DNA of 64,000 nt from Streptomyces polyasparticus (lineage in GTDB: Bacteria; Actinomycetota; Actinomycetes; Streptomycetales; Streptomycetaceae). Location of the stretch: assembly GCF_014493765.1 (NCBI RefSeq), contig NZ_JACTVJ010000017.1:124001-188000 (forward strand), read 5' to 3'. The translations under genes and the position numbers were made by a program. Shown piece after piece: positions 43,936-55,390 of this stretch. The notes beneath the pieces are model-generated. The model ran no database searches. It saw nothing but the letters and a program-made list of their open reading frames with translations, and was not told the origin of the DNA. How positions within the stretch are numbered: position 1 is the first letter of the stretch; every line of letters begins with the position of its first letter.

Positions 43936-44304
43936 GGCACGGCGGTGCCTGCGCGGACTCCTGCTGAGGCGCCTCGCGGAGTCACCGTCTGAAGTGCACG
44001 GATTGACCACGCTGGCACCCGAATCTACCTTCGTCAACACGGGCTCCGCACAAGTCCGTACGACCACAGACAGGTACCGACCTTTCCGCTGATCGGGCCT
44101 CACATCGGACTTCGCACATCCTCTGTCCCGGCGCCCACCCGCCACCCGACCACCGCCCCTCATCGGGCTCGCTCCGCGAGCGCACCTCCTCATCGGCCTC
44201 CGAAGCCGGATCCCGCACCTCCCCTCCGGCCTTCTGTGAAAACGGCCGGCCAAGAGCTCCGCACAAGCTCTCCTCCCCACCGCTCTGTTCAAAGGGGTCA
44301 GCTC
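43936..44304. other. Divergent intergenic region
   Basis: 369 bp between the hydroxyacid dehydrogenase and the first maleate-isomerase-type gene, with promoters expected in both directions. I see no supported gene, strong palindrome or terminator; AAAGGGG before 44305 is a ribosome site. Confidence 0.55.
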
Positions 44305-45147
44305 ATGGACGTCTCCTGCCTCAGTGGACCGCACCCGCAGCGCGGGCTCGGCGTCGTCGCACCCTTCGACTTCGCGCTCGACCGTGAGCTGTGGCGCTGG
44401 GTCCCCGACGAGATCTCCCTCTACGTGACCCGCACCCCGTACGTCCCGGTCGAGGTCAGCCTGGACCTGGCCCGTCTGGTCAGCGAGCACCAGACCCTGC
44501 ACGAGGCGGTACGGGCGCTCATCGCCGCCGAGCCCGAGGCCATCGCGTACGCCTGCACCTCGGGCAGCTTCGTGGACGGCGCCGTCGGCGAACGCACCAT
44601 GTGCGCGGCCATGGAGGCGGCGGGCGAGGTGCCCTCGCTGACCACGTCGGGCGCGCTGATCGAGGCGCTGCACGAGCTGGGCGCTCGCAGGATCGCACTG
44701 GTCACGCCGTACACGTCCTCGGTCACCCAGTCCCTGAAGGACTATCTGGCCGAGGCCGGCATCACCGTCTCGGGCTGCTCGTATCTAGGTCTGACCCGGC
44801 ACATCTGGAAGGTCCCGTACCGCGATGTCGTCGCCATGGCCCGCCAGGCGGTGCACCGGCTGCCCGCGGAGGTGGACGCGCTGTTCATCAGCTGCACCAA
44901 CCTGCCGACGTACGACGCGATCCCGCAGCTGGAGGCCGAGCTGCGGATCCCGGTGATTTCGGCGAACCAGGTCACGATGTGGTCGGCCCTGCATCGTATG
45001 GGTACGCATGCGGTGGGTCCGTATCAGGCACTGCTCGATACGGCGGCGAGGCGCATGCTGGTAGGAGGTGACGCGTTACCCGAGCCGCCGGGCGGCGCCC
45101 TGCCGGACCCACCGGTGGTGCCGGAGGACCCGGCACTGCCCGAGTGA
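44305..45147 (+). CDS. Maleate cis-trans isomerase/Asp-Glu racemase family protein (two Cys)
   Basis: 280 residues; ATG at 44305 with AAAGGGG upstream. Both catalytic Cys of the family are in place: AYACTSGSF in the first half and FISCTNLPT in the second, consistent with isomerisation or racemisation through two-sided acid/base chemistry. Similar to EutA-type proteins found with Ehu transporters. A Pro-rich 20-residue tail follows. 87 bp before a paralogue. Confidence 0.87.
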   Translation: MDVSCLSGPHPQRGLGVVAPFDFALDRELWRWVPDEISLYVTRTPYVPVEVSLDLARLVSEHQTLHEAVRALIAAEPEAIAYACTSGSFVDGAVGERTMCAAMEAAGEVPSLTTSGALIEALHELGARRIALVTPYTSSVTQSLKDYLAEAGITVSGCSYLGLTRHIWKVPYRDVVAMARQAVHRLPAEVDALFISCTNLPTYDAIPQLEAELRIPVISANQVTMWSALHRMGTHAVGPYQALLDTAARRMLVGGDALPEPPGGALPDPPVVPEDPALPE

Positions 45148-45234
45148 CCACACGCCGTACGCGGCAAGCCACACGCCGTACGGCCACCGCTCCGAACGGA
45201 AGACCGCCCCGCCACTCGCACCGGGAGGCCGCCC

Positions 45235-45972
45235 ATGACCGCCATCGGACTTCTCTACCCCGGCTACAGCGCCGAGGACGACTACCCGCGGATCGAGCAG
45301 CTCCTCGGCAGCGATATCCGCCTGACCGTGATCCACACGGACATCGGCGAGGACGCGCACCGCGTGGACGCCCTCCTGGAGATGGGTTCGCCGGAACGTC
45401 TGGCCGCGGGCGTCGAGCAGCTGCGGCACACCGGCGCCGAGGCCGTGGTCTGGGCGTGCACCAGCGGGAGCTTCGTCTTCGGCTGGGACGGCGCGCACGA
45501 CCAGGTCCGCTCGCTGGCGAAGGCGGCCGGACTGCCCGCCTCCAGCACCTCGTTCGCCTTCGCCCATGCCGTACGGGAGTTGGGCGTCGCGCGCGTCGCG
45601 ATCGGCGCCACGTACCCGGAGGATGTCGCCGAGCACTTCGTCCAATTCCTGCACGCGGACGGCATCGACGTGGTCGCGATGCGCGGCAGCGGCATCATCA
45701 CGGCGGCGGAGGTGGGCACTTGGGGCCACGACGAGGTCCTTGAGCTGGCCCGCGCCGCCGACCGTCCCGAGGCCCAGGCCGTCCTGCTCCCCGACACAGC
45801 CCTGCACACGGCCGCCCATCTGCGGTCCCTTGAGGCCGAGTTGGGCAAGCCGGTGCTCACGGCGAACCAGGTCACCGTGTGGGAGGGGCTGCGGCTCGCG
45901 GGACGGCGGGTCAACGCGCCCGAGCTCGGCACCCTGTTCACCAAGGAGCCGATCATCCAGATGCCGGGCTGA
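45235..45972 (+). CDS. Maleate isomerase/arylmalonate-decarboxylase family protein, second Cys missing
   Basis: 245 residues; ATG at 45235. First catalytic Cys present (VWACTSGSF), but the second-half position reads VLLPDTALHTAAHL, Asp-Thr in place of Cys-Thr. With a single Cys, classical racemase or isomerase chemistry is unlikely; decarboxylation or one-sided proton transfer is possible, as in arylmalonate decarboxylase, though that enzyme keeps the other Cys. Paralogue of the gene just upstream, probably same transcript. Confidence 0.85.
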   Translation: MTAIGLLYPGYSAEDDYPRIEQLLGSDIRLTVIHTDIGEDAHRVDALLEMGSPERLAAGVEQLRHTGAEAVVWACTSGSFVFGWDGAHDQVRSLAKAAGLPASSTSFAFAHAVRELGVARVAIGATYPEDVAEHFVQFLHADGIDVVAMRGSGIITAAEVGTWGHDEVLELARAADRPEAQAVLLPDTALHTAAHLRSLEAELGKPVLTANQVTVWEGLRLAGRRVNAPELGTLFTKEPIIQMPG

Positions 45973-45980
45973 GAGACCTC

Positions 45981-47042
<1,062 letters not shown>

Positions 47043-47165
47043 CGTGGGGTCCTCCTGCCGCTCGCTTGTGGTGCGTCAGAGGGAACCGGAGCGGGGACCT
47101 CTGTATTCCTCGCTCCGGGTGTCCCGTGCTGCGTCGGCGGCTCGTATGGAACAAGCCTCAGCGCC

Positions 47166-47807
47166 TCACCGCCTCGTATAGACCGCCGACACCTCCACCT
47201 CCACCAGCCACCCCGGCACCGCCAGCGAGGTCACCTCGAGGGTGGCGCGGGCCGGCCGTGCCTTGTTGACGGCGAGCGGCGGCTTCGGCGCGGAGGTGCC
47301 CATCGGCACGTCCACCACGGCGCCCGATGCCAGGTCCACATTGGCGTAGAACTGCCGGTACGCGCGGTTCCAGCCGGCGTAGTCGGCGAGCGCGGCGCCC
47401 GGCGGCTTCATCAGGTAGCACTTCATCGTCACCACGTCCGACGCGGTGAGCCCGGCGGCGGCCAGGTTGGCGGAGATCTTGCCGAGCACGACGAGGGCCT
47501 GCGCCTCGGTGACGGTGACACCGGTGGCGCCCGCGGTCAGCGCCGGGTCCGTGTACCGCTCGGGGGTGCCCGCCGGGGCCGCGGGGTTGAGCGCGTCGGG
47601 GCCGAGTCCGCTGCTGATGTACTGCGGTACGGCCTCGCCCATCGCGACCCCGCCCGCGATCGACGGGTTGTTCTGCCCCGCGGGCAGCATGACCTTGGTC
47701 TCCCACGGCCGCGGGATCCAGCCGCGGTGCGCGGCATAGGCGGTGCCGGAGGCCAGCAGGGCCGTGCCCGCTCCCGCGGCGGTGATCAGCAGATTGCGTC
47801 GCTTCAT
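47166..47807 (-). CDS. RidA-family protein with export signal
   Basis: 213 residues. The first 26 residues (MKRRNLLITAAGAGTALLASG) are a basic-then-hydrophobic export signal, unusual for RidA proteins, which are normally cytoplasmic. The RidA/YjgF-type fold follows: VPQYISSGLGPDALNP, VVLGKISANLAAAGLTASDVV, NRAYRQFYANV, ARATLEVTSLAVPGWLVEVEV. Canonical RidA hydrolyses reactive imines; its Arg in 'R-A-T' is present in PARATLEV. Start overlaps the amine oxidase stop (ATGA), so the two are made together. Confidence 0.87.
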   Translation of the reverse strand: MKRRNLLITAAGAGTALLASGTAYAAHRGWIPRPWETKVMLPAGQNNPSIAGGVAMGEAVPQYISSGLGPDALNPAAPAGTPERYTDPALTAGATGVTVTEAQALVVLGKISANLAAAGLTASDVVTMKCYLMKPPGAALADYAGWNRAYRQFYANVDLASGAVVDVPMGTSAPKPPLAVNKARPARATLEVTSLAVPGWLVEVEVSAVYTRR

Positions 47808-49408
47808 GCCTGCAGCACCCTCTCGTGGATCCCGGTGACGACCTTGCGGGCCGAGGTGAACGCCCCGTGCTGCCAGGCGATGGCGTGGCTGAGCCAGTCG
47901 CCGGCGAAGTAGACACGGCCCGCGGGCTCGTTGAGCAGCCGGTACTCGGGTCCTGTCTGCGAGGGCCAGCCCACCCAGGCGCCCTCGATGAACCGGGTGC
48001 GGTGCCAGGCGACGCTGAAGGACGCGGCGAGCTCGGTGCGGTACTTCTCGCCGTGGATCTTCACGCCTCGGCTGACCGCCCGCGCCTCGCGCTCGGCGTG
48101 CGGGAGCTCCCCGTACGCACGGGCCGCGGCGCCGGTGTTGTAGTAGCCGATGACGGTGCCGCGTCTGCTCTGGAAGCCGGAGGACGGGTACCAGATGTGG
48201 GCCAGGTCGCTGTCGGTCTCGGTGATGCCGCCGTAGATGTGCTCGTCCGTCTCCCACCAGCGGCTGCGGTATTCCAGACCGATCTTTCCGGCCGCTGACG
48301 CGACGGGGTACTTCAGCGCCGCGGTGACGTCGGCGCCCAGGTTGTGCTCGAACCGTGCCGCGATCATCGGCGGCGTCGCGACCACCACGAAGTCGGCGTG
48401 CTCGACATGCTTGCGTCCCCGCGCGTCCTGCCAGCTGACCTCGGCCCCATCGGGCAGGTTCCTGACCCCGGTGGCCTCGGCGCCGTACGTGATCCGGCCG
48501 CGGCCTATCGCCTTGGCGAGCGCGTACGGTATCCGGTCCATGCCGCCCACCGGCTGGAACATCATCATGGCCTGGTCGTAACCGAACTCGAAGCTGAAGC
48601 GGCGCCCGACGCCGCTCGCGACGACATCGGAGAGCGAGGGCACGTCACCCAGCACGGTGCCCGCCTCCAGGCCCGCGCCCGGCTCCACCTCGTAACCGCG
48701 GCGTGAACTGCCCGTGTACGCCCAGCCGTCGGCGCGGCCGCCGATGTCGCCGAAGCCGCGCAGGAACTCGAGCAGCCGCTCCTTGTCGGCGGCCGTCAGC
48801 TCCTTGTCCAGGGCGCCCTGGTCGGTGGCGGTGGCGAGCAGTTCGGAGACATAGCCGTAGACGTCGGCCTTGGCGGTGCGGTAGCGCATCCGCTGGCCGG
48901 CCAGGGCGCCGCCGACGTTCTCGTGGTGGATATAGGCGTTGGCGTTCTGGTTGGTGAACACCTCGAGTTCCACGCCGAGTTCACGGCAGTAGTCGAGCGT
49001 GACATGGGACTGCGGCAGCCGCCCCGGGCCCGCGTTCATGTACTGCCCGTCGGAGAACGTCGCACGCTGAGTACGGCCGTCGAGGTCCGTCTCCACGGTG
49101 CCGCCGCGCACGGTCCAGTTCCGGCCGCCGGGCCGGTTCTTGGCCTCCAGGATCCGTACGTCGTAACCGGCCTTGCCCAGTTCGTACGCGGTGGCCAGAC
49201 CGGCGATTCCGGCACCGAGCACCACCACCTTCGCGCCCGCCCTGCCGCTGAGCGTGAAGTCCCCGCGCTGCGGCGCCCGGTAGGCGGCCGCGTTCGCCTC
49301 GATGACGGGGCCGAGCCCGAGCGCGCCCATCGTCGAGTACAGCGCTCCGGCGCCGCCGGCGATGCCGACCGACCGCAGAAAGTCCCGGCGGGTTGCTGCT
49401 CCTGCCAA
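47804..49408 (-). CDS. Tat-exported flavin monoamine/L-amino-acid oxidase
   Basis: 534 residues from the TTG at 49408, chosen because AAGGAGGAG is just upstream. Twin-arginine signal TRRDFLRSVGIAGGAGAL, FAD motif VVVLGAGIAGLATAYELGKAGYDVRILEA, second flavin motif GGRNW, C-terminal RVYFAGDWLSHAIAWQHGA. Uses oxygen to make an imine, ammonia on hydrolysis, and peroxide from an amine or amino acid outside the membrane. Coupled translationally to an exported RidA protein that would remove the imine. Confidence 0.9.
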   Translation of the reverse strand: MAGAATRRDFLRSVGIAGGAGALYSTMGALGLGPVIEANAAAYRAPQRGDFTLSGRAGAKVVVLGAGIAGLATAYELGKAGYDVRILEAKNRPGGRNWTVRGGTVETDLDGRTQRATFSDGQYMNAGPGRLPQSHVTLDYCRELGVELEVFTNQNANAYIHHENVGGALAGQRMRYRTAKADVYGYVSELLATATDQGALDKELTAADKERLLEFLRGFGDIGGRADGWAYTGSSRRGYEVEPGAGLEAGTVLGDVPSLSDVVASGVGRRFSFEFGYDQAMMMFQPVGGMDRIPYALAKAIGRGRITYGAEATGVRNLPDGAEVSWQDARGRKHVEHADFVVVATPPMIAARFEHNLGADVTAALKYPVASAAGKIGLEYRSRWWETDEHIYGGITETDSDLAHIWYPSSGFQSRRGTVIGYYNTGAAARAYGELPHAEREARAVSRGVKIHGEKYRTELAASFSVAWHRTRFIEGAWVGWPSQTGPEYRLLNEPAGRVYFAGDWLSHAIAWQHGAFTSARKVVTGIHERVLQA

Positions 49409-49629
49409 CGTCTCCTCCTTGCCGGGCGACCGCCGGCAAGGGGCACCGAAGGCCGCGCCTAGCTGAACGCCCGGCCTCGGATGGGGAAGGAGGGACGGGC
49501 GGTGCGGACAGGAGGAGCCTCCGCCCGCTCTATTACGTGGGCATGCCACGGACATGTCGGAGTCGTTGATCGTTCACCCTTTTGTTTCAAGGGAGTTGAG
49601 GACGCGGAGAGCGCCCGGGGAGCTCTCTC

Positions 49630-51486
49630 TCAGCCCTCGACGACCTCTGCGGTGCCGCGCAGCATCTCGGAGATACGGTCCGGGGGCAGGGCCCGCGAGT
49701 AGTGCCACCCCTGCCCCGTGTCGCAGCCGATCGAGCGCAGCCGGTCCGCCTGCAGCGCGGTCTCCACGCACTCCGCGGTGACCGTGAGGCCGAGGCGGTG
49801 GGCCAGGCGCACCAGGGCCTCGACGATCGTCGCGTCGGCCGGGTTCGCATGGCTGTCGCCGTCCTCGTACTGGAAACCGCGCACGAAGGAGCCGTCCAGC
49901 TTCAGGACGGAGACCGGCAGCCGGCTGAGGTACGCCAGGTTCGAGTAGCCCGTGCCGAAGTCGTCGATCGCGATCCGCACGCCCATGTCGGAGAGCGACT
50001 GCAGGGCCTGCAGCGGCCGGCCCGCCGAGCCCATGACCGCGGACTCGGTGAGCTCCAGCTGCAGCAGCTCGGGCGCGAGGCCCGTCTCGGCGAGGATCGC
50101 GGCGACGTCCGCGACGAGGTCGGAGTCCCAGACCTGCCGCACCGCCACATTGACGGAGACGAACACCGGGGGCACGGTCGGGTGCTCCAGCTGCCAGCGC
50201 CGCGCCTGCGCGCAGGCCGTGCGCAGCACCCAGCGGCCGAGCTGGACGATCGAGCCGTCCTCCTCGGCGAGTGTGATGAACCGATTCGGCGTCAATGTGC
50301 CGAACTGCGGGTGGTTCCAGCGCACCAGCGCCTCGACACCCTGCACCCCGCCATCGTCGAGCCCGACCAACGGCTGGTATTCCAGGGTGAATTCACCCCG
50401 CTCGACGGCGGGCCGCAGCGAGGACGAGAGCGCCTGGCGGGTCATCCGGTGCGCGTTGCGCTCCGGGTCGAAGAGGGTCCAGCGGGCCTTGCCGTCGGCC
50501 TTCGCCCAGTACAGCGTCGTGTCCGCGGCCTGCATGAGGTGGGTGGCGGTGGTGCCGGCCGCACGGCGTTCGACCACCCCGATCGAGGCGGAGACGGACA
50601 GCCGCTGGCCCGCGAGGTCGAAGGGCTCCTGGAGCGACTTCAGAACCGATTCCGCAAGGTCCGCCAGCTGCTCCGTACCCGTCGAGTCCTCGACGAGCAG
50701 CGCGAACTCGTCCCCGCCGAGCCGGGCCACGAGCGGCGCCGCGTGCCCGTGCTTCCAGCGGTCGTACGCGACCTGGTCGGCGCACTGGGTCAGTCGGCCC
50801 GCGACTGCCGCGAGCAGCCGGTCGCCGATGCGGTGGCCGAGGGTGTCGTTGACCGCCTTGAAGCCGTCGACGTCCAGGTAGCACAGGCCGATCCGGCCGG
50901 TGCCGCCGTCCTCGTACGAGGCCGCCTCGAGCGCTCCGGAGAGGCGCTCGAAGAACAGCGTGCGGTTGGGCAGGCGGGTCACCGCGTCGTACATCTGCAG
51001 ATGGCGCAGCTGGGCCTGGAGTTCACGGCGGGCGCTGACGTCGGCGAGCGAGAGCAGCACGGTGGCCGTGCCGGGCACGGGCGCGACGGTGATCTGGGCC
51101 CACAGCGAGTGGCCGTCGGGGTGCTTGAGGCGGCGGGTGCAGCGCAGCCTGGCCTGCCGTCCCCGCAGCACCTCGCGGTACGCGTGCCAGGTGCGGGCGT
51201 CCGAGGCCAGGTCGACCAGGTCGGCGGCGATCTGGCCGGTCAGCTCGGCGGCCGGGGTGCCGAGCAGGGCGCCCAGCGCGTCGTTGGCGGAGGTGACGAA
51301 GCCGTCGTGGTCGACGACGGCCATGGCGAAGTGGGCCGCGTGGAAGGCGGCCCGGTAGTCCCTCAGCTCGGAGGCGCTGCGGCCCACCGCGAGCACCGAG
51401 CCTGCATGACGCTCTGTGATCACAGGCACGGTGTCATCGGGGGTCGAGCCCGCCGTGGCCGCTGGCCCTTCGGACGTTCCGCTCAC
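49630..51486 (-). CDS. PAS-GGDEF-EAL cyclic di-GMP enzyme
   Basis: 618 residues, no membrane helix. PAS domain about 50-160 (FAMAVVDHDGFVTSANDALG), GGDEF domain with intact active site ARLGGDEFALLVED near 255, EAL domain with GVEALVRW near 382, ITLAEEDG, NVAVRQVW and DDFGTGYSNLAYLSRL. Both catalytic motifs are intact, so it could make and/or degrade c-di-GMP. I recall similar soluble proteins (CdgA type) affecting development in Streptomyces. pGpG from its EAL activity would be degraded by OrnA. Confidence 0.92.
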   Translation of the reverse strand: MSGTSEGPAATAGSTPDDTVPVITERHAGSVLAVGRSASELRDYRAAFHAAHFAMAVVDHDGFVTSANDALGALLGTPAAELTGQIAADLVDLASDARTWHAYREVLRGRQARLRCTRRLKHPDGHSLWAQITVAPVPGTATVLLSLADVSARRELQAQLRHLQMYDAVTRLPNRTLFFERLSGALEAASYEDGGTGRIGLCYLDVDGFKAVNDTLGHRIGDRLLAAVAGRLTQCADQVAYDRWKHGHAAPLVARLGGDEFALLVEDSTGTEQLADLAESVLKSLQEPFDLAGQRLSVSASIGVVERRAAGTTATHLMQAADTTLYWAKADGKARWTLFDPERNAHRMTRQALSSSLRPAVERGEFTLEYQPLVGLDDGGVQGVEALVRWNHPQFGTLTPNRFITLAEEDGSIVQLGRWVLRTACAQARRWQLEHPTVPPVFVSVNVAVRQVWDSDLVADVAAILAETGLAPELLQLELTESAVMGSAGRPLQALQSLSDMGVRIAIDDFGTGYSNLAYLSRLPVSVLKLDGSFVRGFQYEDGDSHANPADATIVEALVRLAHRLGLTVTAECVETALQADRLRSIGCDTGQGWHYSRALPPDRISEMLRGTAEVVEG

Positions 51487-51853
51487 CGCTCGCTCCCGGA
51501 GGGCAGTTGTCGTGTTCAGGTCTGGTCAGGGTGGGTCGGCCGGAAAGTGTGCCGATCATAGAGGCTGGCCGGAGGGCCATTCCACTTACCCGGCACCCCT
51601 TGACCCCCCTCAGGGGCAACTTCCGGACTCCCTTGCCCCATGGGGCTGTTAGTGCCAGATCGTTTCTGCACAGACCTGGACCGGAACGCTTCGCCGCCCC
51701 CTCACATCCCGATCAATCCGATTCCGCTTGTGACGTTGTGTGAACACCGGGCATGTCATCGACTCACCCGACCGGTCCACCCAAACAGGGCGTACTTCAA
51801 CAAACCATCACAGGCTGAGGGAGGTGTTCCGCCATCCGTCCACGGAGGTCTAC
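51487..51853. other. Divergent intergenic region
   Basis: 367 bp between the c-di-GMP enzyme and the M6-like protease. No gene or strong repeat seen; the in-frame stretch upstream of the protease GTG lacks codon bias and ribosome site, so I treat it as promoter/leader. Confidence 0.5.
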
Positions 51854-53098
51854 GTGCCGCGTCAGCTCCCCCAAGGGGGCCTGCCTCGTGAGGGGGACCG
51901 GGCGCGCAGTGCCGCAGCGGCTTTCACCTCTCTCGCGGCGCTCGCCTCCATGTCGCTGGTCGCGGGACCCGCCGTGGCCGAATCGGTGGCGGGCCCCTGC
52001 GCCCTGGAGCGCACGTCCGCACACCACTCCGAGGGCCTGGACACCTGGAACTCCTCGTATCCGCGCCCGGCGAAGAAGCTCGACGCGGTCATGGTCTTCC
52101 TGTCCTTCCCGGACGCGAGCCCGGCGGCCACCCCGCAGGAGCTCACCGGCGACTACTTCCCCACCACCAGCCGCTTCTTCGAGCGGGCCTCCTACGGCCG
52201 GTTCCAGCTGCGGCCGCATCCGCGCACCGAGTGGATCGAGATGCCGCGGGCCTCGACCGAGTACGCAATAGCGCGGGACTGGGACGCGGACAAGCGCAGC
52301 ATGTATCTCAAGGACGCACTGTCCGTGGCCGACCCGGTGGTCGATTTCAGTCAGTACGACATCGTGTATTTCGTGGCCGATCCCGATGCCCCCGGAGTGG
52401 ACTCGGACGCCACGAAGGTCGTCAACTTCGACCAGCCGCTGCGCGCCGACGGCACGGACGTCCGGCGGATCGTCACGGTCTTCGAGCAGCACCCGCCGGA
52501 CCGCAACGTGCTCGCCCACGAGACCGGCCATGTCTTCGACCTGCCCGACCTCTACCACCGGCCGCGCGACGGCAAGGGCGACTGGGACACGCATGTCGGC
52601 GACTGGGACGTCATGGGCAGCCAGTTCGGCCTCGCCCCCGACCTGTTCGGCTGGCACAAGTGGAAGCTGGGCTGGCTCGAACCCCATCAGGTGACCTGCG
52701 TCCAGGGCACCGACTCCGCCCCGTTCACCCTCGACCCGCTCGCCGCGCCCGCGGTCCGCGGCCAGGCCGGCGGCAAACGCCTCGCGGTCGTCCGCACCGG
52801 CCGCGGCAGCGTGCTCGCGATCGAGGCGCGCGGCTCGCACGGCAACGACCACCAGACCTGTACGGAAGGCGTGCTCGTCTACCGCGTACGCAATGAGACC
52901 GAGTCCGGCGGCGGGCCGATCCAGGTGCTCGACGCGCACCCGGAGTCGGAGGCCTGCTGGGACTCCTCGGTCTACCCGCCGCTCGCGGACGCTCCGGTCC
53001 AGGTGGGCGAGACCTTCAAGGTGCCCGGCGAACGGACCCGGATCCAGGTGGTGGGGCGGACGCCTTCGGGGGCTTGGACGGTGAAGGTCAGGCCGTGA
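51854..53098 (+). CDS. Secreted M6-like metalloprotease domain protein
   Basis: 414 residues from the GTG at 51854 (GGAGG 5 bases upstream). Signal peptide roughly residues 18-42 (AAAAFTSLAALASMSLVAGPAVA), then an extracellular domain with VMVFLSFPDA, FFERASYGRFQL, and the zinc motif NVLAHETGHVFDLPDLY (HExxH with third ligand Asp/His region), GDWDVMGS and LGWL, matching immune-inhibitor-A-type M6 proteases. Probably degrades extracellular protein. Monocistronic. Confidence 0.87.
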   Translation: MPRQLPQGGLPREGDRARSAAAAFTSLAALASMSLVAGPAVAESVAGPCALERTSAHHSEGLDTWNSSYPRPAKKLDAVMVFLSFPDASPAATPQELTGDYFPTTSRFFERASYGRFQLRPHPRTEWIEMPRASTEYAIARDWDADKRSMYLKDALSVADPVVDFSQYDIVYFVADPDAPGVDSDATKVVNFDQPLRADGTDVRRIVTVFEQHPPDRNVLAHETGHVFDLPDLYHRPRDGKGDWDTHVGDWDVMGSQFGLAPDLFGWHKWKLGWLEPHQVTCVQGTDSAPFTLDPLAAPAVRGQAGGKRLAVVRTGRGSVLAIEARGSHGNDHQTCTEGVLVYRVRNETESGGGPIQVLDAHPESEACWDSSVYPPLADAPVQVGETFKVPGERTRIQVVGRTPSGAWTVKVRP

Positions 53099-53443
53099 GG
53101 GTCGGCCGCTAGTGCGCCGGACAGTCCCCGCCCACCCGGGGGCCAAGCCCTTCCAAGGCTATCGGCGCCCACTGACAACGCCCCACCCCAACCGCCTGAC
53201 CTGCCCTTTCCCTACCTGGGCCAGGCGTCTCACCCTCCTCCGCCGACACCGCCTCGGACCCGCTGACCGACAGCACCTCCGCCCCGCTGACCGACAGCAC
53301 CTCCAACCCCGCTGACAGCACCTCCGCCCCCACTGTCAGCGCAGCCGTCACCGCTGTCAGCGCCCTGTCCGCCCCCTGTCAGCTCCCCCCGGCAGTGTCT
53401 TGCCCATCGAGAACGGCAAGCCACCACCGAGGAGTTGACCACC
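53099..53443. repeat. Repeat-rich region before the DrrAB-type exporter with phased CTGTCAGC sites
   Basis: 345 bp without a gene. Direct copies of CGCTGACCGACAGCACCTCC at about 53261-53280 and 53285-53304 and a shortened third copy from 53309. Further on, CTGTCAGC occurs at 53333, 53354 and 53376 (starts 21 and 22 bp apart) with the inverted GCTGACAG at 53311. The spacing of two helical turns suggests an operator array for a dimeric regulator of the exporter genes; a plain tandem repeat is the alternative. Confidence 0.55.
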
Positions 53444-54415
<972 letters not shown>

Positions 54416-54513
54416 GCACGCAGCATCCGACGCACAGCCGTCACCGTCTGAGCACGAAGCCCCCGAGCACCGACTCGCCCACCCCGTACGGAACTTCCCG
54501 AGAGGACCTCGTC

Positions 54514-55338
54514 ATGAGCACCCAGACCATCTCCGTCCCCGCGCCCACCGTCGAGCTCACCGGCCGGATCAGCGTCGCGCAGACCGTCTCGCACAGCTTC
54601 GCCCTCGCGGGCCGCGGGTTCATGAAGTTCATGAAGTCGCCGATCCAGCTGGTCGATGTCGTCCTCACGCCGATCATCACCCTGCTGATGTTCATCTACC
54701 TCTTCGGGGAGTCGATGGCGAAGGGCAATACCGACTGGTATCTGCACCATGTGGTCCCAGGCGTCATGGTGATGGCCGTCTTCCAGGCCAGCGTGGGCAT
54801 CGGCGCCTCGCTCGCCGCGGACGCCAGCACCGGGATCTTCGACCGGTTCCGGTCCATGCCGATCGCCCGGTCCGCCCCGCTGATCGGCGCGGTTCTGGCC
54901 GACATCGTCCGGTACGTCGCCTGCCTGGTCACGCTGGTCGCGCTCGCCCTGGTCATGGGCTACCGCTTCGACACCAACCTGGTCGCGGGGACCGGCGCGC
55001 TCGCCCTGCTCATCGGGTTCGCGCTGAGCTTCTCCTGGATGTCGGTCTACCTCGGCATGCTGATCAAGAACCCGACCTCCGTGCAGGGTCTGATGACCAT
55101 CCTGATCCTGCCGCTGACCTTCGCCAGCAACGTCTTCATGAAGAACGACGGCATGCCGGGCTGGCTGCAGGCCTGGTCCGACGTCAACCCGGTCTCGCTC
55201 GTGGCCGACGCCACCCGCGGCCTGCTCAACGGCGGCCCCGTCGCCCACGGTCTGTACGGCAGCCTCGCCTGGATGGCCGGCGTGATCGTGGTCTTCTTCC
55301 CGCTGGCGATGCGCGCCTACCGCAAGAACGCCGGCTGA
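54514..55338 (+). CDS. DrrB-type ABC-2 permease
   Basis: 274 residues; ATG at 54514 with GAGAGGA upstream. Six membrane helices of the ABC-2 type, with the family segment GIFDRFRSMPIARSAPLIGAVLADIVRYV and LPLTFASNVFMKNDGMPGWLQAWSDVNPVS. Works with the upstream ATPase. Transcript probably ends at the hairpin 55391-55428. Confidence 0.9.
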   Translation: MSTQTISVPAPTVELTGRISVAQTVSHSFALAGRGFMKFMKSPIQLVDVVLTPIITLLMFIYLFGESMAKGNTDWYLHHVVPGVMVMAVFQASVGIGASLAADASTGIFDRFRSMPIARSAPLIGAVLADIVRYVACLVTLVALALVMGYRFDTNLVAGTGALALLIGFALSFSWMSVYLGMLIKNPTSVQGLMTILILPLTFASNVFMKNDGMPGWLQAWSDVNPVSLVADATRGLLNGGPVAHGLYGSLAWMAGVIVVFFPLAMRAYRKNAG

Positions 55339-55390
55339 CCACCGCACCGCCGCACAGTCGCACCGCCGCACCGCCGCACCGTCGCACCGT

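Noticed and set aside
51740-51853. 38-residue upstream extension of the M6-like protease
   Set aside because: Would place the signal peptide deep inside the protein; the GTG at 51854 has a well-placed GGAGG.
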